Counted from the first letter of the stretch, positions 1-9,317 are shown. The stretch is 64,000 nucleotides of DNA from Thalassobacillus pellis (GCF_016908295.1 NZ_JAFBDO010000001.1:186001-250000), one strand, 5' to 3'. Program-made: numbers and translations. Notes: generated by a model from the letters alone, not told the origin.

Positions 1-23
1 CTCATTTACGCATTCTTACATAT

Positions 24-80
24 TAAAAGCTGCCACCATCTGCGGAGTATAATTTACCGCATGGGTTATGGCAGCTTTTA
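24..80 (-). terminator. possible terminator of the CDF transporter gene
   Basis: Twelve-base arms (24-35 and 69-80, TAAAAGCTGCCA and its complement) flank a 33-base loop just past the stop codon of the leftward CDF gene. The leftward transcript would end its stem in CUUUUA. The long loop makes this weaker than the other terminators in the window. Confidence 0.5.
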
Positions 81-1061
81 TCATCCTTCCGGTTGTGGGT
101 CTTGTTCATCGATTACCCAGTTTTGAGTATGATCTGTTTCCACAATTCCAATTGTTACATCGGTAATATCTTCGTCTTCTTGGACTTTTTCAATCACACG
201 GAACTTGATATCATCTGCCTGATCGAGAGAGAGGCCTTCCTTTAACTCAATATAACCTTCGACATGGAAGTTTCCACCCTCCTGGAGAACTCTTAATTTG
301 CGGATATCCACCACATCATCATCCTGAAGAATAAGTGAGGCGACACGTTCCTCCACCATTTTCGGTGCAGCGATTCCGATCAACCCGAGTGTATTTTCAT
401 ACCCTATTTTTATTGCAATGATAAAGAGAAGAATACCGATCAGCATGGTCCCTACTCCATCCAGATAATATAAACCTGTCCAGTAGGAGGCTAAAACAGT
501 AATTAAGGCCAAAAGGGCACCGAATGTAGCTACAATATCCTCCCAGAACACAAGTCTGGTGGGAGGTGCGGCGTAACGGACATTCTTGAATGCTGCTGGC
601 ACAATTTTAAACCCTGAGGCTTCGGCACGTGATTCTTTGACCACCTCTTTCATTGCTTTAATTAATACATAACCGTCAACAATGATGGCGGCTGCCAGTA
701 TAAGCAAATTCAGCCATAGACTAGTGGAGGCCTCTGGGTGCTGAATTATTTCCCACCCTTTTAATACTGTCTCATAAGCCATAATTGCTATCACCACTAC
801 GGCTACCAACACAAATAAATTCACTACTCGTCCAAACCCTGTGGGAAAACGCTTTGTCGGCTCCTTTTCTGCCAGGGCACTCCCAAAGAAAACGAGTCCC
901 TGATTTGTCGCATCAGCAGTAGAGTGGATGGCCGTTGCCATCATAGCCCCACTGCCGCTGACAAAGGCAGCGATAAATTTAATAATTGCAAGACCGGTAT
1001 TCCCGGCAGCAGCGACCCCTGAGGAAACATTTCCTTTCTTTAGCAATCGTATGAATCCCAT
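81..1061 (-). CDS. cation diffusion facilitator (CDF) family transporter
   Basis: A 326-residue integral membrane protein of the CDF family, which exports divalent metals such as Zn2+ in exchange for protons. Six hydrophobic segments lie between about residues 20 and 225. The metal-site region of the second segment reads HSTAD (near residue 46), and a second acidic pair (WEDIVA) falls near residue 173. The last 90 residues form the cytoplasmic dimerisation domain and are acidic. The long linker and HSTAD motif resemble the ZnT9-like branch rather than CzcD, so the metal is uncertain. The start ATG follows AAGGAG by about 11 bases. It is transcribed alone, divergently from murB. Confidence 0.88.
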   Translation of the reverse strand: MGFIRLLKKGNVSSGVAAAGNTGLAIIKFIAAFVSGSGAMMATAIHSTADATNQGLVFFGSALAEKEPTKRFPTGFGRVVNLFVLVAVVVIAIMAYETVLKGWEIIQHPEASTSLWLNLLILAAAIIVDGYVLIKAMKEVVKESRAEASGFKIVPAAFKNVRYAAPPTRLVFWEDIVATFGALLALITVLASYWTGLYYLDGVGTMLIGILLFIIAIKIGYENTLGLIGIAAPKMVEERVASLILQDDDVVDIRKLRVLQEGGNFHVEGYIELKEGLSLDQADDIKFRVIEKVQEDEDITDVTIGIVETDHTQNWVIDEQDPQPEG

Positions 1062-1228
1062 GCAACCATACTCCTTCTTTTTACTCTTTTGCTTATTATG
1101 GACTGATTGAGGGAGGATAATGTATTGTACTTCACCCGCTCATCTTTTCAATAAAAAGGTGTTTATAAAAGCTTATCATGTAACTTCATTTACATATGGA
1201 CCATAAACTAATATATTAATAATGGGTA

Positions 1229-1262
1229 GATCTCCTGTGAGATAGTACGAGTGATATCGTAC
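1229..1262 (+). other. two small hairpins in the murB leader
   Basis: ATCTC-N4-GAGAT (1230-1243) is followed directly by GTACGA-N6-TCGTAC (1245-1262), about 80 bases before murB. They could be RNA hairpins or protein sites; I recognise no known regulator or riboswitch. Confidence 0.3.
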
Positions 1263-1330
1263 ACCGTTTGGGAAATCACTTTGAATGTCATCAAGATTGT
1301 TGTAAACTTCACAAGGAGACAATTTTTCAA

Positions 1331-1348
1331 ATGGGAATGATTAAATGA
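1331..1348 (+). other. five-codon mini-cistron overlapping the murB start
   Basis: The only good Shine-Dalgarno sequence here (AAGGAG, 1313-1318) is placed for the ATG at 1331, not for murB at 1345. That ATG opens the reading frame M-G-M-I-K-stop, whose TGA overlaps the murB ATG as ATGA. An in-frame TAA directly before the murB ATG rules out a longer murB. The arrangement suggests that ribosomes finishing the mini-cistron restart on murB. Confidence 0.45.
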
Positions 1349-2268
1349 ATAACAAACAAAAAATATACGATAAACTGATGGAAATCGTAAGAGAAGAAAA
1401 TGTCAAAGTGGATGAAATGCTTAAAAACCATTTATATACGAAGTTAGGAGGAACAGCTGACTTCTTTATTACACCTACCACATATCAGGAAGTTCAGAAC
1501 GTGGTAAGGTTTTCTAATGAAGAAAACGTGCCTTTTATGCTGCTTGGTAACGGATCCAACCTGATCATCAAGGACGGTGGCATAAGGGGAATCGTGATAA
1601 ACCTTAAACATTTAGACGATATCTCTACAGATGGCCATACCCTGGTCGCACAGAGTGGTGCAAGGATTATAGATGCCTCTCGTCATGCCTTGCAAAAATA
1701 TTTATCTGGATTAGAATTCGCCTGTGGTATTCCAGGAACTGTCGGGGGAGCACTTTATATGAACGCTGGAGCTTACGGCGGGGAAATCAAGGATGTTCTT
1801 GATTATGCCTACGTAGTGGATAAAGAAGGCAATCTTGTTAAACGGCTGGCTTCAGAGTTGGACTTAGATTACCGTACAAGCAATATCCCTGATAATGGGG
1901 ACATCGTTCTGGAAGCGACTTTCACCTTAAAACCAGGCAAATATGAAGATATCAAAGCAGTAATGGATGATTTGACGTACAAACGAGAATCCAAGCAGCC
2001 ATTGGAATACCCTTCTTGCGGCAGCGTATTTAAACGTCCTCCAGGGTATTTTGCAGGAAAATTAATTCAGGACAGTGATCTCCAAGGAACGAATTTCGGA
2101 GGAGCGGAGGTCTCTACAAAACATGCTGGATTTATCGTAAACAAAGATAACGCCACCACTTCTGATTATATTTCATTGATTGAACACGTCCAAAAGACTG
2201 TAAAAGAAAAATTTGGCGTCACATTGGAAAGAGAAGTCAGAATTATTGGCGAAGATCCTGAAAAATAA
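1345..2268 (+). CDS. murB: UDP-N-acetylenolpyruvoylglucosamine reductase MurB
   Basis: A 307-residue cytoplasmic FAD enzyme that reduces UDP-GlcNAc-enolpyruvate to UDP-MurNAc with NADPH, the second committed step of peptidoglycan synthesis. The FAD-binding PCMH-type region spans about residues 30-195, with the nucleotide loop LLGNGSN and [20 protein letters not shown]. The C-terminal domain carries [11 protein letters not shown], whose serine is the proton donor of the family. The shorter layout is that of the type II enzymes of Firmicutes such as Staphylococcus. It is monocistronic, with a strong terminator directly behind it. The start is fixed by a stop codon immediately upstream in frame and is probably reached by coupling to a mini-cistron. 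Confidence 0.97.
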   Translation: MNNKQKIYDKLMEIVREENVKVDEMLKNHLYTKLGGTADFFITPTTYQEVQNVVRFSNEENVPFMLLGNGSNLIIKDGGIRGIVINLKHLDDISTDGHTLVAQSGARIIDASRHALQKYLSGLEFACGIPGTVGGALYMNAGAYGGEIKDVLDYAYVVDKEGNLVKRLASELDLDYRTSNIPDNGDIVLEATFTLKPGKYEDIKAVMDDLTYKRESKQPLEYPSCGSVFKRPPGYFAGKLIQDSDLQGTNFGGAEVSTKHAGFIVNKDNATTSDYISLIEHVQKTVKEKFGVTLEREVRIIGEDPEK

Positions 2269-2272
2269 CCGT

Positions 2273-2308
2273 AAAAAACCCGTACATTCGCTAATGTGCG
2301 GGTTTTTT
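2273..2308 (+). terminator. murB terminator
   Basis: Sixteen-base arms (AAAAAACCCGTACATT and AATGTGCGGGTTTTTT) pair with one G-U around a CGCT loop and end in six T residues. Confidence 0.93.
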
Positions 2309-2419
2309 GTGCGACTAAACAGGACAAAAGTCCGGATATATTTCTGCAAAAGGACAGTAGTTCGACAAAACCAGGCATAAAAACCTACGTAAAACAAGAA
2401 ATTTGTAGAAAATTTTGTT

Positions 2420-2445
2420 GTTTATAATTGTATAAATCGCGGTAT
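2420..2445 (+). promoter_or_regulatory. possible sigma-B-type promoter of the small gene at 2510
   Basis: GTTTAT, 14 bases, then CGGTAT: one mismatch in each half against the B. subtilis general-stress consensus (GTTTAA, GGGTAT). It lies 65 bases before the small reading frame. A single sequence match cannot prove use. Confidence 0.3.
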
Positions 2446-2509
2446 AGGCTAATTAACAACTGTCTGTAAAGTTTGGGGCCTACTTTTTACAAACCAGGGA
2501 GGCGTAGTT

Positions 2510-2611
2510 GTGAAAATCAAGGTAAGAAGTTGGAGGATGCTGACCAAGCAGGACAAAATATTCATATTAAAAGCCGTTAGCCAAAGATCGAGGTTGAACA
2601 AAAGTGCATAA
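2510..2611 (+). CDS. small predicted protein, 33 residues, unknown
   Basis: GTG start placed six bases after AGGGAGG, giving a 33-residue, strongly basic peptide (begins MKIKVRSWRML, ends SRLNKSA) with no membrane segment. It is flanked by the murB terminator on the left and a hairpin on the right, so it would form its own transcription unit, and a sigma-B-like promoter sits upstream. A second start (ATG at 2537, after GGAGG) is also possible. I do not recognise a family. Support is structural only: start signal, promoter-like sequence and terminator around an otherwise empty gap. Confidence 0.45.
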   Translation: MKIKVRSWRMLTKQDKIFILKAVSQRSRLNKSA

Positions 2612-2622
2612 ATACTTAAGAA

Positions 2623-2672
2623 AAAAGAGAGCCGATCGGGAATGAAGTCCATTTCCATATCGACTCTCTTTT
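2623..2672. terminator. hairpin terminator, both strands
   Basis: Arms AAAAGAGAGCCGAT (2623-2636) and ATCGACTCTCTTTT (2659-2672) with one mismatch, bounded by A and T runs. It can end the small gene at 2510 rightward. The leftward version is better paired (a G-U in place of the mismatch) and ends in six T. Confidence 0.7.
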
Positions 2673-2732
2673 ACATTAACGCATGCATATTCCCTCCTCC
2701 TGATTACCATGCTAGTAAGGAGGTGAGCTCGC

Positions 2733-3188
2733 GTGTACTTTAATTTTTTTGCAGGACTTATTCTACCTTGCTTATTCGGAATATACATATATCGGAAAGC
2801 ACCCGTCATTTTACTTACAGCTTATATTTTTACTGCCTTATTATCCGTTTCATTCAACCAGCTCGGGATGCAATCAGGGCTATGGAAAGTTGTTCCCAAG
2901 CCTGAAGTGATCCTCTTTGAGTCCCTCTTCCTTGACTTAGGATACTTTGCGGTCTTCGGAGCATTCTTTACTTATTTCCTTTATTTTAAAAAGTGGAAAC
3001 GGGTATATGTATATGGAGCTATTCTTCTGTTAATGAATGGGTTTGAACTTATAGCACTGTATATGGAGAAGGTTTTATATTCTGCCCCCTGGAACGTATA
3101 CTACACCTTCTTTACGTACTTAGCCTGTATGATAACCGTAGACAGCTATGGCTATGTACTGAAAAAACTGCGTGTTTACCCATATTAG
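2733..3188 (+). CDS. small membrane protein, CBO0543-like
   Basis: A 151-residue, almost wholly hydrophobic protein with four or five membrane segments. The GTG start follows a near-perfect Shine-Dalgarno (TAAGGAGGTGA) by seven bases. The pattern of short loops, an early SFNQLG-GLW section and a late WNVYYTFFTY section resembles the CBO0543 family of uncharacterised Bacillales and Clostridia membrane proteins; this assignment is from memory of the family. No catalytic motif is visible. The gene stands alone between a terminator and the convergent tmRNA gene. Confidence 0.75.
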   Translation: MYFNFFAGLILPCLFGIYIYRKAPVILLTAYIFTALLSVSFNQLGMQSGLWKVVPKPEVILFESLFLDLGYFAVFGAFFTYFLYFKKWKRVYVYGAILLLMNGFELIALYMEKVLYSAPWNVYYTFFTYLACMITVDSYGYVLKKLRVYPY

Positions 3189-3354
3189 CTATAGGATGTT
3201 AAAAGCATTGGCAACGCCCTACTCGTTTCGAGAATTCACGAATACCATTCAGCAGGGAGAATTTTTAGGAGTTCTTTTTGAGGTGGGTGCTTTGGGGGCT
3301 TACCTTTTACGAATCCTCTTACTATTAGCAATAATAATTGGATTGAACAACATT

Positions 3355-3382
3355 AAAAAACCACCAATATATGTATTGGTGG
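3355..3382 (-). terminator. tmRNA terminator
   Basis: On the leftward strand CCACCAATA, a short loop and TATTGGTGG are followed by six T. The first arm includes the CCACCA of the mature tmRNA 3' end, so the terminator overlaps the RNA. Confidence 0.85.
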
Positions 3383-3740
3383 AGACGGTGGGAATCGAAC
3401 CCACGTCCAGAGATATCGGCACTCAGGCTTCTACAAGCGTAGTCGGTATATTATAATTCGCTACCTGTTCAGCCTACCAACAGGCTTCCCAGGCGCTAGC
3501 CTGATTAGTCTCTTCGTTTCTCCTCAGGCGGTGGAGAAACGCGTAGTCCGCTTCAGTTTGAGACCCTTCGATCTGGCACACGGACAATGCCAGGAAGGAT
3601 CAGCTCAAGTCAGCTTACGCTGCTAGAGCTAGGTTATCGTTAGATTCGCCAGTTATATTTAGGCAAATGACGTTTAACGAGTCGTCGCCTCGACTTGCAA
3701 CCTGAGCTCGACCTATCCCTGTCGAATCCGTAACGTCCCC
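3377..3740 (-). ncRNA. ssrA: transfer-messenger RNA (tmRNA)
   Basis: A one-piece tmRNA that rescues stalled ribosomes with SmpB. The 5' GGGGACG pairs over seven positions (one G-U) with the 3' CGUCUCC, followed by A and an encoded CCA. The T arm reads GGGTTCGATTCCCACC. The 5' part carries the conserved GGATTCGACAGGG. The tag frame is 3615-3650: Gly-Glu-Ser-Asn-Asp-Asn-Leu-Ala-Leu-Ala-Ala then TAA, giving (A)GESNDNLALAA after the charged alanine. The LALAA ending is the usual ClpXP degradation signal. It lies directly downstream of smpB, as in B. subtilis. Confidence 0.96.
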
Positions 3741-3864
3741 GTCAGGATTAATAAGAATAGGCTGGCTACTATTCATTTGTAGAATCAATGTCTTTAACGA
3801 CATATTCCATTATAACACAGTTTCTCTTTTGTTCAAAGAAAATGCCTGGTTACATATCCATTAT

Positions 3865-4326
3865 TTAGTAACGATCTTTCAATGCGCGATCAATATCACG
3901 CTTCATCTGTTTTTCTTTCAGCACCTGGCGTTTATCATATTTCTTCTTACCTTTACCAAGACCAAGCAGTACTTTCGCAACACCGTTCTTGATATAGATT
4001 TTCAATGGAACGAGGGAATACCCTTCCTGCTGGGTAGCACCGATCAAGCGATCGATTTCTTTACGATGCAGCAGAAGTTTCCTTGTCCTTGTCGGTTCAT
4101 GATTATAACGATTACCTTGTTCATAAGGAGAAATATGCATGTTATGAAGGAATACTTCCCCTTTGCGAATCGTTGCGAAGCTATCTTTCAAATTGACCCG
4201 TTTAGCTCGAATCGATTTAATCTCCGTGCCTTGCAGAACCATGCCGGCTTCAAAAGTTTCTTCGATAAAATAGTCATGACTGGCTTTTCGGTTTTGTGCG
4301 ATAGCGTTTCCTTTACCTTTTGGCAT
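3865..4326 (-). CDS. smpB: SsrA-binding protein SmpB
   Basis: A 153-residue OB-fold RNA-binding protein that brings tmRNA to stalled ribosomes. Conserved features include the N-terminal [12 protein letters not shown], the GTEIKSIR motif near residue 36 and a basic C-terminal tail ([12 protein letters not shown]) that probes the empty mRNA channel. The ATG at 4326 is chosen because GAGGAGG lies seven bases upstream; the frame is open further upstream but that extension ([10 protein letters not shown]...) is not part of the family. It lies between rnr and ssrA on the same strand, although a rightward GNAT gene separates it from rnr. Confidence 0.96.
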   Translation of the reverse strand: MPKGKGNAIAQNRKASHDYFIEETFEAGMVLQGTEIKSIRAKRVNLKDSFATIRKGEVFLHNMHISPYEQGNRYNHEPTRTRKLLLHRKEIDRLIGATQQEGYSLVPLKIYIKNGVAKVLLGLGKGKKKYDKRQVLKEKQMKRDIDRALKDRY

Positions 4327-4466
4327 AATGGTTCCTCCTCTAATTGCCGTATTGATAATTGTATCAAAAAAGGACCCTTTTTCCAATAAAGTGCGTTGCA
4401 ATAGACAATGGCACGAATCGTGTGAGATATTATTTTTGGAAATATTTCGAAAAGGGGCCTGCAGCT

Positions 4467-5324
4467 ATGGATCAACGCTATACAATAAGAAGTCTGCATC
4501 TGCATGACATGGAGAAATTAAAGAAAATGGATACTGGGATCGAAAATGATTATATCATTCGCATTTTCAAACGTTTGGTATCGGCTGCAGAACATGGTGT
4601 TGTTGGTTTGTTTTCTGATGAGGACTTGGTCAGCCTTGCAGGTTATACAATTTTTGCAGATGAATTTGCTATGCTGGGCCGGCTCCGGACAGATCGCAAC
4701 TATAGTGGCCAAGGCTATTCCACAAAAGTATTACAGCATATCATTGACTATTCAAACAGAAAAGCTAATATAAGCTGGATTGGAGCGAACACGCAAATAC
4801 ATAATACACCGGCGCGCAAAGTCATTGAAAAAGCCGGGCTCAACGCAGGGCCTACTCACTTCTATACTGTATTGAAATCACCGGAACAGGTAACGGGAAC
4901 AAAAGGCCCTGTCTGGGAAAAGGTGGATACTTTCAATGAGAAATCAAGTCTGTTGGCTTCCCTCCACTTTACTGCCCTCGATGCGTTTCCTTATGAGTGT
5001 TACTATCCTCTCCCTTTTGATCAACAGCTGTTTACTAATAATTATCTAGAAGAATGTACCTTTTATGTCAATTCTGCGACAGACCGCTTTGTCATACTGC
5101 GAAATGACTTAAAAGGTGATTTATACTCCCATGTGAAATACCTTTGGGATGATCATTACGAACAGCCTGGTTTTTTTGAAACAATTCAGTACCATTTAAA
5201 AACCATCTCTCCAGAGACTGCAGGTGCATGGATCGACTTCTCACAAGATGGATTTAAGAATATTCCAGATAAGACTCCTTACGAGATTCAGAAACCGTGG
5301 ATTCTTTATGGGAAGTGGTTATAA
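4467..5324 (+). CDS. GNAT family N-acetyltransferase
   Basis: A 285-residue protein. The N-terminal half (about residues 5-140) is a GNAT domain with the acetyl-CoA loop RTDRNYSGQGYSTKVL, matching the R-x-x-G-x-G pattern, followed by helix and IEKAGL. The C-terminal half has no motif I know. The acceptor is unknown: it could be a small amine or a protein amino group. The ATG at 4467 is preceded by AAAGGGG at nine bases; an in-frame ATG at 4359 would overlap the divergent smpB start and lacks a ribosome site. The gene is inserted between smpB and rnr, pointing the other way, which suggests a later insertion into an otherwise conserved block. Confidence 0.8.
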   Translation: MDQRYTIRSLHLHDMEKLKKMDTGIENDYIIRIFKRLVSAAEHGVVGLFSDEDLVSLAGYTIFADEFAMLGRLRTDRNYSGQGYSTKVLQHIIDYSNRKANISWIGANTQIHNTPARKVIEKAGLNAGPTHFYTVLKSPEQVTGTKGPVWEKVDTFNEKSSLLASLHFTALDAFPYECYYPLPFDQQLFTNNYLEECTFYVNSATDRFVILRNDLKGDLYSHVKYLWDDHYEQPGFFETIQYHLKTISPETAGAWIDFSQDGFKNIPDKTPYEIQKPWILYGKWL

Positions 5325-5596
5325 AAAGGCTGCCATATACCCGGCAGCCTCAGATTGTAATGAAAACAGTTATCTTTCTGCCAACTATATTTAGTGCGTG
5401 AGGGTGAAATCACGCGGTAAGTAAAAAGTATGGCATTCACGATCTTGACCATAACTTCAGGCCTCGCCCGCAGCAGTATCCCAATGGCAAATGTCTGGCG
5501 AGCATATTCTAGTCACGGGCGATTTGTTCTAACTGGCATTATGGGTAGCATTCCTGAACTACCTGCTTCCATTAAAAGTAACTGACAAAAAATAAA

Positions 5597-5623
5597 AAGC
5601 TATCGAATCTTTCTCGATAGCTT
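5597..5623 (-). terminator. rnr terminator
   Basis: Arms AAGCTATCGA (5597-5606) and TCGATAGCTT (5614-5623) pair perfectly; on the leftward strand the stem runs into TTTTTATTTTTTG. Confidence 0.9.
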
Positions 5624-5626
5624 GAA

Positions 5627-5646
5627 GCAGCCAGTTAACTGGCTGC
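5627..5646. repeat. 20-bp perfect palindrome between rnr stop and its terminator
   Basis: GCAGCCAGTTAACTGGCTGC equals its own reverse complement. It sits nine bases past the rnr stop codon. In RNA it forms a tight hairpin just ahead of the terminator; in DNA it could be a protein site. Confidence 0.6.
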
Positions 5647-5654
5647 CTTCTTTG

Positions 5655-7970
5655 TTATTTCTTTTTCTTATTGCTTTTTTTTCTTTGTTTCAAACCTTTA
5701 TTATTATAAAATGGTTTGTTTTTCTTTTTTCCTTTGCCATTCTTTTTCTCTTTTCCACTTTTATTCTCGGAGGTACGGTTCGCACTTCGTGTTTTAATCA
5801 CTTTTGGACGGTCAGAGAAATTACGTTCTTTCCGTGGTTTCATGCCAACAATTTCAAAGTCGACCACACGCTCTTCTAAATTGACATTCGTCACCCGGAC
5901 AGTGACTTCATCGCCAATGCGGAATACATTACCTGTCCGTTCCCCGATCATGGCATAATGCCGCTCGTCAAATCGGTAGTAATCATCCGTCAAATAACTG
6001 ACATGGACAAGTCCTTCGACGGTGTTAGGCAGTTCCACGAACAAGCCAAAGCTGGTGACAGAGCTGATGACTCCTTCAAATTCTTCACCGATTTTATCCT
6101 GCATGAATTCCGCTTTTTTCAAATCATCCGTTTCGCGTTCTGCATCGACAGCAGCACGTTCCATTTCAGAAGAATGACGAGCAATTTCCGGCATTTGTTC
6201 TTTCCAATGCTGACGGGTTTTGTAATCAAGTTTATTTTCGACAGCGTATGTTCTTATCAGCCTGTGCACAATCAAATCAGGATAACGTCTGATCGGTGAG
6301 GTGAAATGCGTATAAAAATCTGTCGCAAGTCCAAAGTGACCAATGCTTTGCGGATCATACTTCGCCTGTTGCATAGAACGGAGCATCAGCTTCGAAATGA
6401 TCATTTCCTCCTGAGTGCCTTCGATGCTCTCCAGTACTTTCTGTAACGCTTGTGGATGGATTTCATTCGATGTACCTCTAACGACATATCCAAGGTTTGC
6501 AACAAATTCGAAGAAATGCTGCAGTTTATCAGGGTCAGGGTCCTGGTGAATCCGGTGGATAAATGGAACGTCCATCCAGTGAAAATGTTCAGCAACCGTT
6601 TCATTTGCAGCCAGCATGTACTCTTCAATCAATCGCTCTGCGACAGAACGTTCCCGAAGCTTGACATCGACTGCTTTTCCTTGCTCATCGACAATGACTC
6701 CTGCTTCTTTGAAGTCAAAGTCAATCGCTCCGCGCCCCATTCGTTTTTTCCGGAGTATGGCAGCAAGCTTGGCCATTTCGGTGAACATTGGCACAAGCTC
6801 TTTATACCTCTCCATCAGTTCTGCATCCTGGTCTTCTAAAATTTTATTGACGTCTTTATAGGTCATCCGCTCATTCGTCCGGATCACACTCTGGAAAATT
6901 TCATGGCCGACTACTTCTCCGTTAGAGTCAATTTCCATTTCACAGGAAAGTGTCAATCGGTCCACCTGCGGATTCAGTGAACATATACCATTCGATAAAC
7001 GATGCGGAATCATCGGGATGACCCTGTCGACAAGATAGACACTTGTTGCACGCTCCCGTGCTTCCTTATCGATTGGTGAACCTTCCGGCACATAATAAGT
7101 GACGTCGGCAATGTGGACTCCTAATTTATAATTGCCATTCTCAAGCTTTTTCACAGTAACAGCGTCATCAAGATCCTTTGCATCTGCACCGTCAATGGTG
7201 ACGATCATCTCATTGCGTAAATCACGGCGGTTCTTGATTTCCTCTTCAGATATTTCATCCGGTACTTCCTTTGCCTGTTCGAGCACTTCCTCTGGAAAAT
7301 CAATTTTTATGCCATGCTTATAAATGATCGAAATAATATCAATGCCTGGATCATTCTTGTGACCAAGAATTTCTTCCACTTCTCCTTCGGCGCTCATCCG
7401 ATCTTCCGGGTATTTGGTTATATTAACAATGACCTTATGGCCATCTGCGGCACCATTCGTTGCCCCTTTAGGAATAAAAATATCATTGGGGATCCGTTTA
7501 TCGTCGGCAATGACAAATCCGAAGTTACGGCTTGCCTGATACGTGCCAACTACTTTCGTCGTTGCTCTTTCCACAATTCTAATGACCGTTCCCTCCGGCC
7601 TTTGTCCGGTTTCATCTCTTTTTTCAACCCGAACAAGAACCTGATCGTTATTCATTGCTGAGTTCAGGTCCGAATGATGGATATAAATATCGTCCTTTCC
7701 TTCCTCATCAGGAATCAAAAATGCGAAACCCTTCGCGTGCATTTGAATACGTCCACGGATAAGGTTCATTTTTTCCGGTAGGCCGAACCGGTTTTTACGT
7801 GTCCTGACAAGCTCTCCCTGTTCTTCCAGTTCGTTCATAGTTTTTATGAGGTCAGAGAAGTCATCGGCTCCATCGAGCAGCAGCGTTTCTTCTAATTCTT
7901 GAACAGAAAGTGGCTTGGTTGCTGATTCATGGAAATAATCCAGTACTTTATTTTTCATTTCGTTACTCAA
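5655..7970 (-). CDS. rnr: ribonuclease R
   Basis: A 771-residue 3'-to-5' hydrolytic exoribonuclease of the RNB family that degrades structured RNA and takes part in tmRNA-linked decay. Domains in order: a winged-helix-like N terminus (1-60), two cold-shock domains (65-230), the RNB catalytic domain (about 255-585) with [12 protein letters not shown] containing the metal-binding aspartates, an S1 domain (about 630-710, [18 protein letters not shown]), and a lysine-rich tail of some 60 residues. The TTG at 7970 is preferred because AAGGAGG lies ten bases upstream; an ATG four codons inside is the alternative. It follows secG and est on the same strand. Confidence 0.96.
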   Translation of the reverse strand: MSNEMKNKVLDYFHESATKPLSVQELEETLLLDGADDFSDLIKTMNELEEQGELVRTRKNRFGLPEKMNLIRGRIQMHAKGFAFLIPDEEGKDDIYIHHSDLNSAMNNDQVLVRVEKRDETGQRPEGTVIRIVERATTKVVGTYQASRNFGFVIADDKRIPNDIFIPKGATNGAADGHKVIVNITKYPEDRMSAEGEVEEILGHKNDPGIDIISIIYKHGIKIDFPEEVLEQAKEVPDEISEEEIKNRRDLRNEMIVTIDGADAKDLDDAVTVKKLENGNYKLGVHIADVTYYVPEGSPIDKEARERATSVYLVDRVIPMIPHRLSNGICSLNPQVDRLTLSCEMEIDSNGEVVGHEIFQSVIRTNERMTYKDVNKILEDQDAELMERYKELVPMFTEMAKLAAILRKKRMGRGAIDFDFKEAGVIVDEQGKAVDVKLRERSVAERLIEEYMLAANETVAEHFHWMDVPFIHRIHQDPDPDKLQHFFEFVANLGYVVRGTSNEIHPQALQKVLESIEGTQEEMIISKLMLRSMQQAKYDPQSIGHFGLATDFYTHFTSPIRRYPDLIVHRLIRTYAVENKLDYKTRQHWKEQMPEIARHSSEMERAAVDAERETDDLKKAEFMQDKIGEEFEGVISSVTSFGLFVELPNTVEGLVHVSYLTDDYYRFDERHYAMIGERTGNVFRIGDEVTVRVTNVNLEERVVDFEIVGMKPRKERNFSDRPKVIKTRSANRTSENKSGKEKKNGKGKKKNKPFYNNKGLKQRKKSNKKKK

Positions 7971-8021
7971 AACGCTTCATCCTCCTTCTAATGTTCCGTG
8001 ACATTTCCGGCCTCTCCCCAT

Positions 8022-8765
8022 TCAGCTCCAGTCTAATGACTCCAGGAAATCAAGTATATCCTCATGGAGTTTTTCCTTTTCTTTATCCATTGTGATGACA
8101 TGTCCGGAGTTTTCATACCATTTTATATCTTTTTGATCGGATTCAACATTTTCATAAATATAGTTGGCACTTTCCGTATTGATCATCTCATCTTTAGCTG
8201 CCTGGACTACGAGCGTCGGGGTGTATATATGGTCGATATTGTCATGAACTTCATTAATGAATTTACCGAGCTGTTTAAACATATCCTGAGACTGCTCAAG
8301 CAGCTCCTCCACTTCAGTTTCGATTGTTTGTTTGTCTTTTCCTTCTAATTGTTTGTATTCCCTTGCTTTGAATTTATATCCTTGGGTCAATTGTTCTTCA
8401 TTATCAAAAAACATCGGAGCACACATGGATATTACTCCTCTTAAACGCTCTGAATAAGCAAGTTTAAGTCCAAGAACGCCTCCAAGGGAAAGACCAGCCA
8501 CTGCAATCTTCTCATAGCCAAGATCCTTCAGATGCTCCATGGCCTGCTGTACATCTTCCCACCATTGGTCAGGTGTTGCCTTTGTAAGCTCTTCTGGTGG
8601 CAGCCCATGCCCGCGATAGATCGGTGCATGACTTGTGTACCCATGTTTTTGCAAGAACCTTCCTAACATACGTACATCTGCAGAATGTCCTGTGAAACCA
8701 TGTAATAATAATACCGCGCGTTCTCCTTCTTCAAACGTGAAGGGTTGTGGTTGTTTGATTTTCAC
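8022..8765 (-). CDS. est: carboxylesterase, Est/YvaK type
   Basis: A 247-residue alpha/beta hydrolase that cleaves short-chain carboxyl esters; the physiological substrate is unknown. The oxyanion region is LLHGFTGHS (about residue 20), the nucleophile serine is in GLSLGG (residue 93), the acid is the Asp in AAKDEMI and the base is the His in NSGHVIT near residue 224. Length and motifs match the Geobacillus Est30 and B. subtilis YvaK family. The GTG start follows AAGGAGAG by about eight bases. The position between secG and rnr is conserved in Bacillaceae, suggesting co-transcription. Confidence 0.92.
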   Translation of the reverse strand: MKIKQPQPFTFEEGERAVLLLHGFTGHSADVRMLGRFLQKHGYTSHAPIYRGHGLPPEELTKATPDQWWEDVQQAMEHLKDLGYEKIAVAGLSLGGVLGLKLAYSERLRGVISMCAPMFFDNEEQLTQGYKFKAREYKQLEGKDKQTIETEVEELLEQSQDMFKQLGKFINEVHDNIDHIYTPTLVVQAAKDEMINTESANYIYENVESDQKDIKWYENSGHVITMDKEKEKLHEDILDFLESLDWS

Positions 8766-8902
8766 GAGTTATCTCTCCTTGTCTTTGTAATTCCCTATTT
8801 GGGCAGTTTTCATTCTGTCTTTACACAACGTTTTCATATTAGCAGATTTATTTTTAACCATCACAGAGTCTGCCTATTATCAATAATTTCTGTTGACAAA
8901 AG

Positions 8903-8927
8903 AAAAACCGCACTATTATCAGCGCGG
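8903..8927 (-). terminator. secG terminator
   Basis: On the leftward strand CCGCGCT, a short loop and AGTGCGG (one G-U) are followed by TTTTTC. This separates secG from est, at least in part. Confidence 0.8.
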
Positions 8928-8952
8928 CTTCCCTGTATTCCCGTATTCAGCT

Positions 8953-9186
8953 TTAACTCAGAACATAAGCGGCCAGGAAGGAGAAAACGAAAAACAATAC
9001 CCCCGTTACAATGGTAGCTTTGTGGAGTACAGCATCTATACCTCTCGCTTTTTGCTTCCCGAACAATTGCTCAGCCCCACCGGAAATGGCACCCGAAAGG
9101 CCTGCGCTTTTACCGGATTGAAGAAGGACCAAAACGATGAGAACGATTGTATCAATAGTCAATAAAGTAATTGCAAGTGTTTGCAT
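8953..9186 (-). CDS. secG: preprotein translocase subunit SecG
   Basis: A 77-residue subunit of the SecYEG channel with two membrane segments (about residues 2-22 and 54-75) joined by the conserved loop [29 protein letters not shown]. It aids translocation by SecA. The ATG at 9186 gives the normal family length and has AGGAGGTG about 11 bases upstream; a longer reading from 9240 adds 18 residues that the family lacks. It is the first gene of the secG-est-rnr block and is divergent from the fructose operon. Confidence 0.95.
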   Translation of the reverse strand: MQTLAITLLTIDTIVLIVLVLLQSGKSAGLSGAISGGAEQLFGKQKARGIDAVLHKATIVTGVLFFVFSFLAAYVLS

Positions 9187-9317
9187 GATGTGACTGACAC
9201 CTCCTAAGACGCACACAAATACATAATGATAATGTAGCACAAATTCCCATTCTCATCAACATAATTTCCTCCCCCCTATGTGAGTGTTTTTGATAGAATA
9301 CCAAACATGAATTAATC

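Larger units (their letters stand above)
5325..5654. other. gene-poor gap with several hairpins
   Basis: This gap holds an inverted repeat at 5327-5350 (GGCTGCC arms, T run on the leftward strand), the rnr terminator and a 20-bp palindrome. An open frame of 51 codons (5430-5585, rightward) has no ribosome site and no recognisable family, and the opposite strand has a shorter broken frame. I see no supported gene. Confidence 0.5.

Noticed and set aside
2166-2397. Two leftward frames of about 70 codons across the murB terminator
   Set aside because: They read through a perfect terminator and the end of murB; no start signals.
3172-3456. Rightward open frame of 94 codons with a hydrophobic stretch
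   Set aside because: It runs through the tmRNA terminator and ends inside the tmRNA; the VETVGIEPTS wording is the usual artefact of reading a tRNA-like T arm backwards. A decayed gene end before 3360 cannot be excluded.
3829-4389. Rightward 186-codon frame over smpB
   Set aside because: Antisense shadow of smpB; no ribosome site and no family features.
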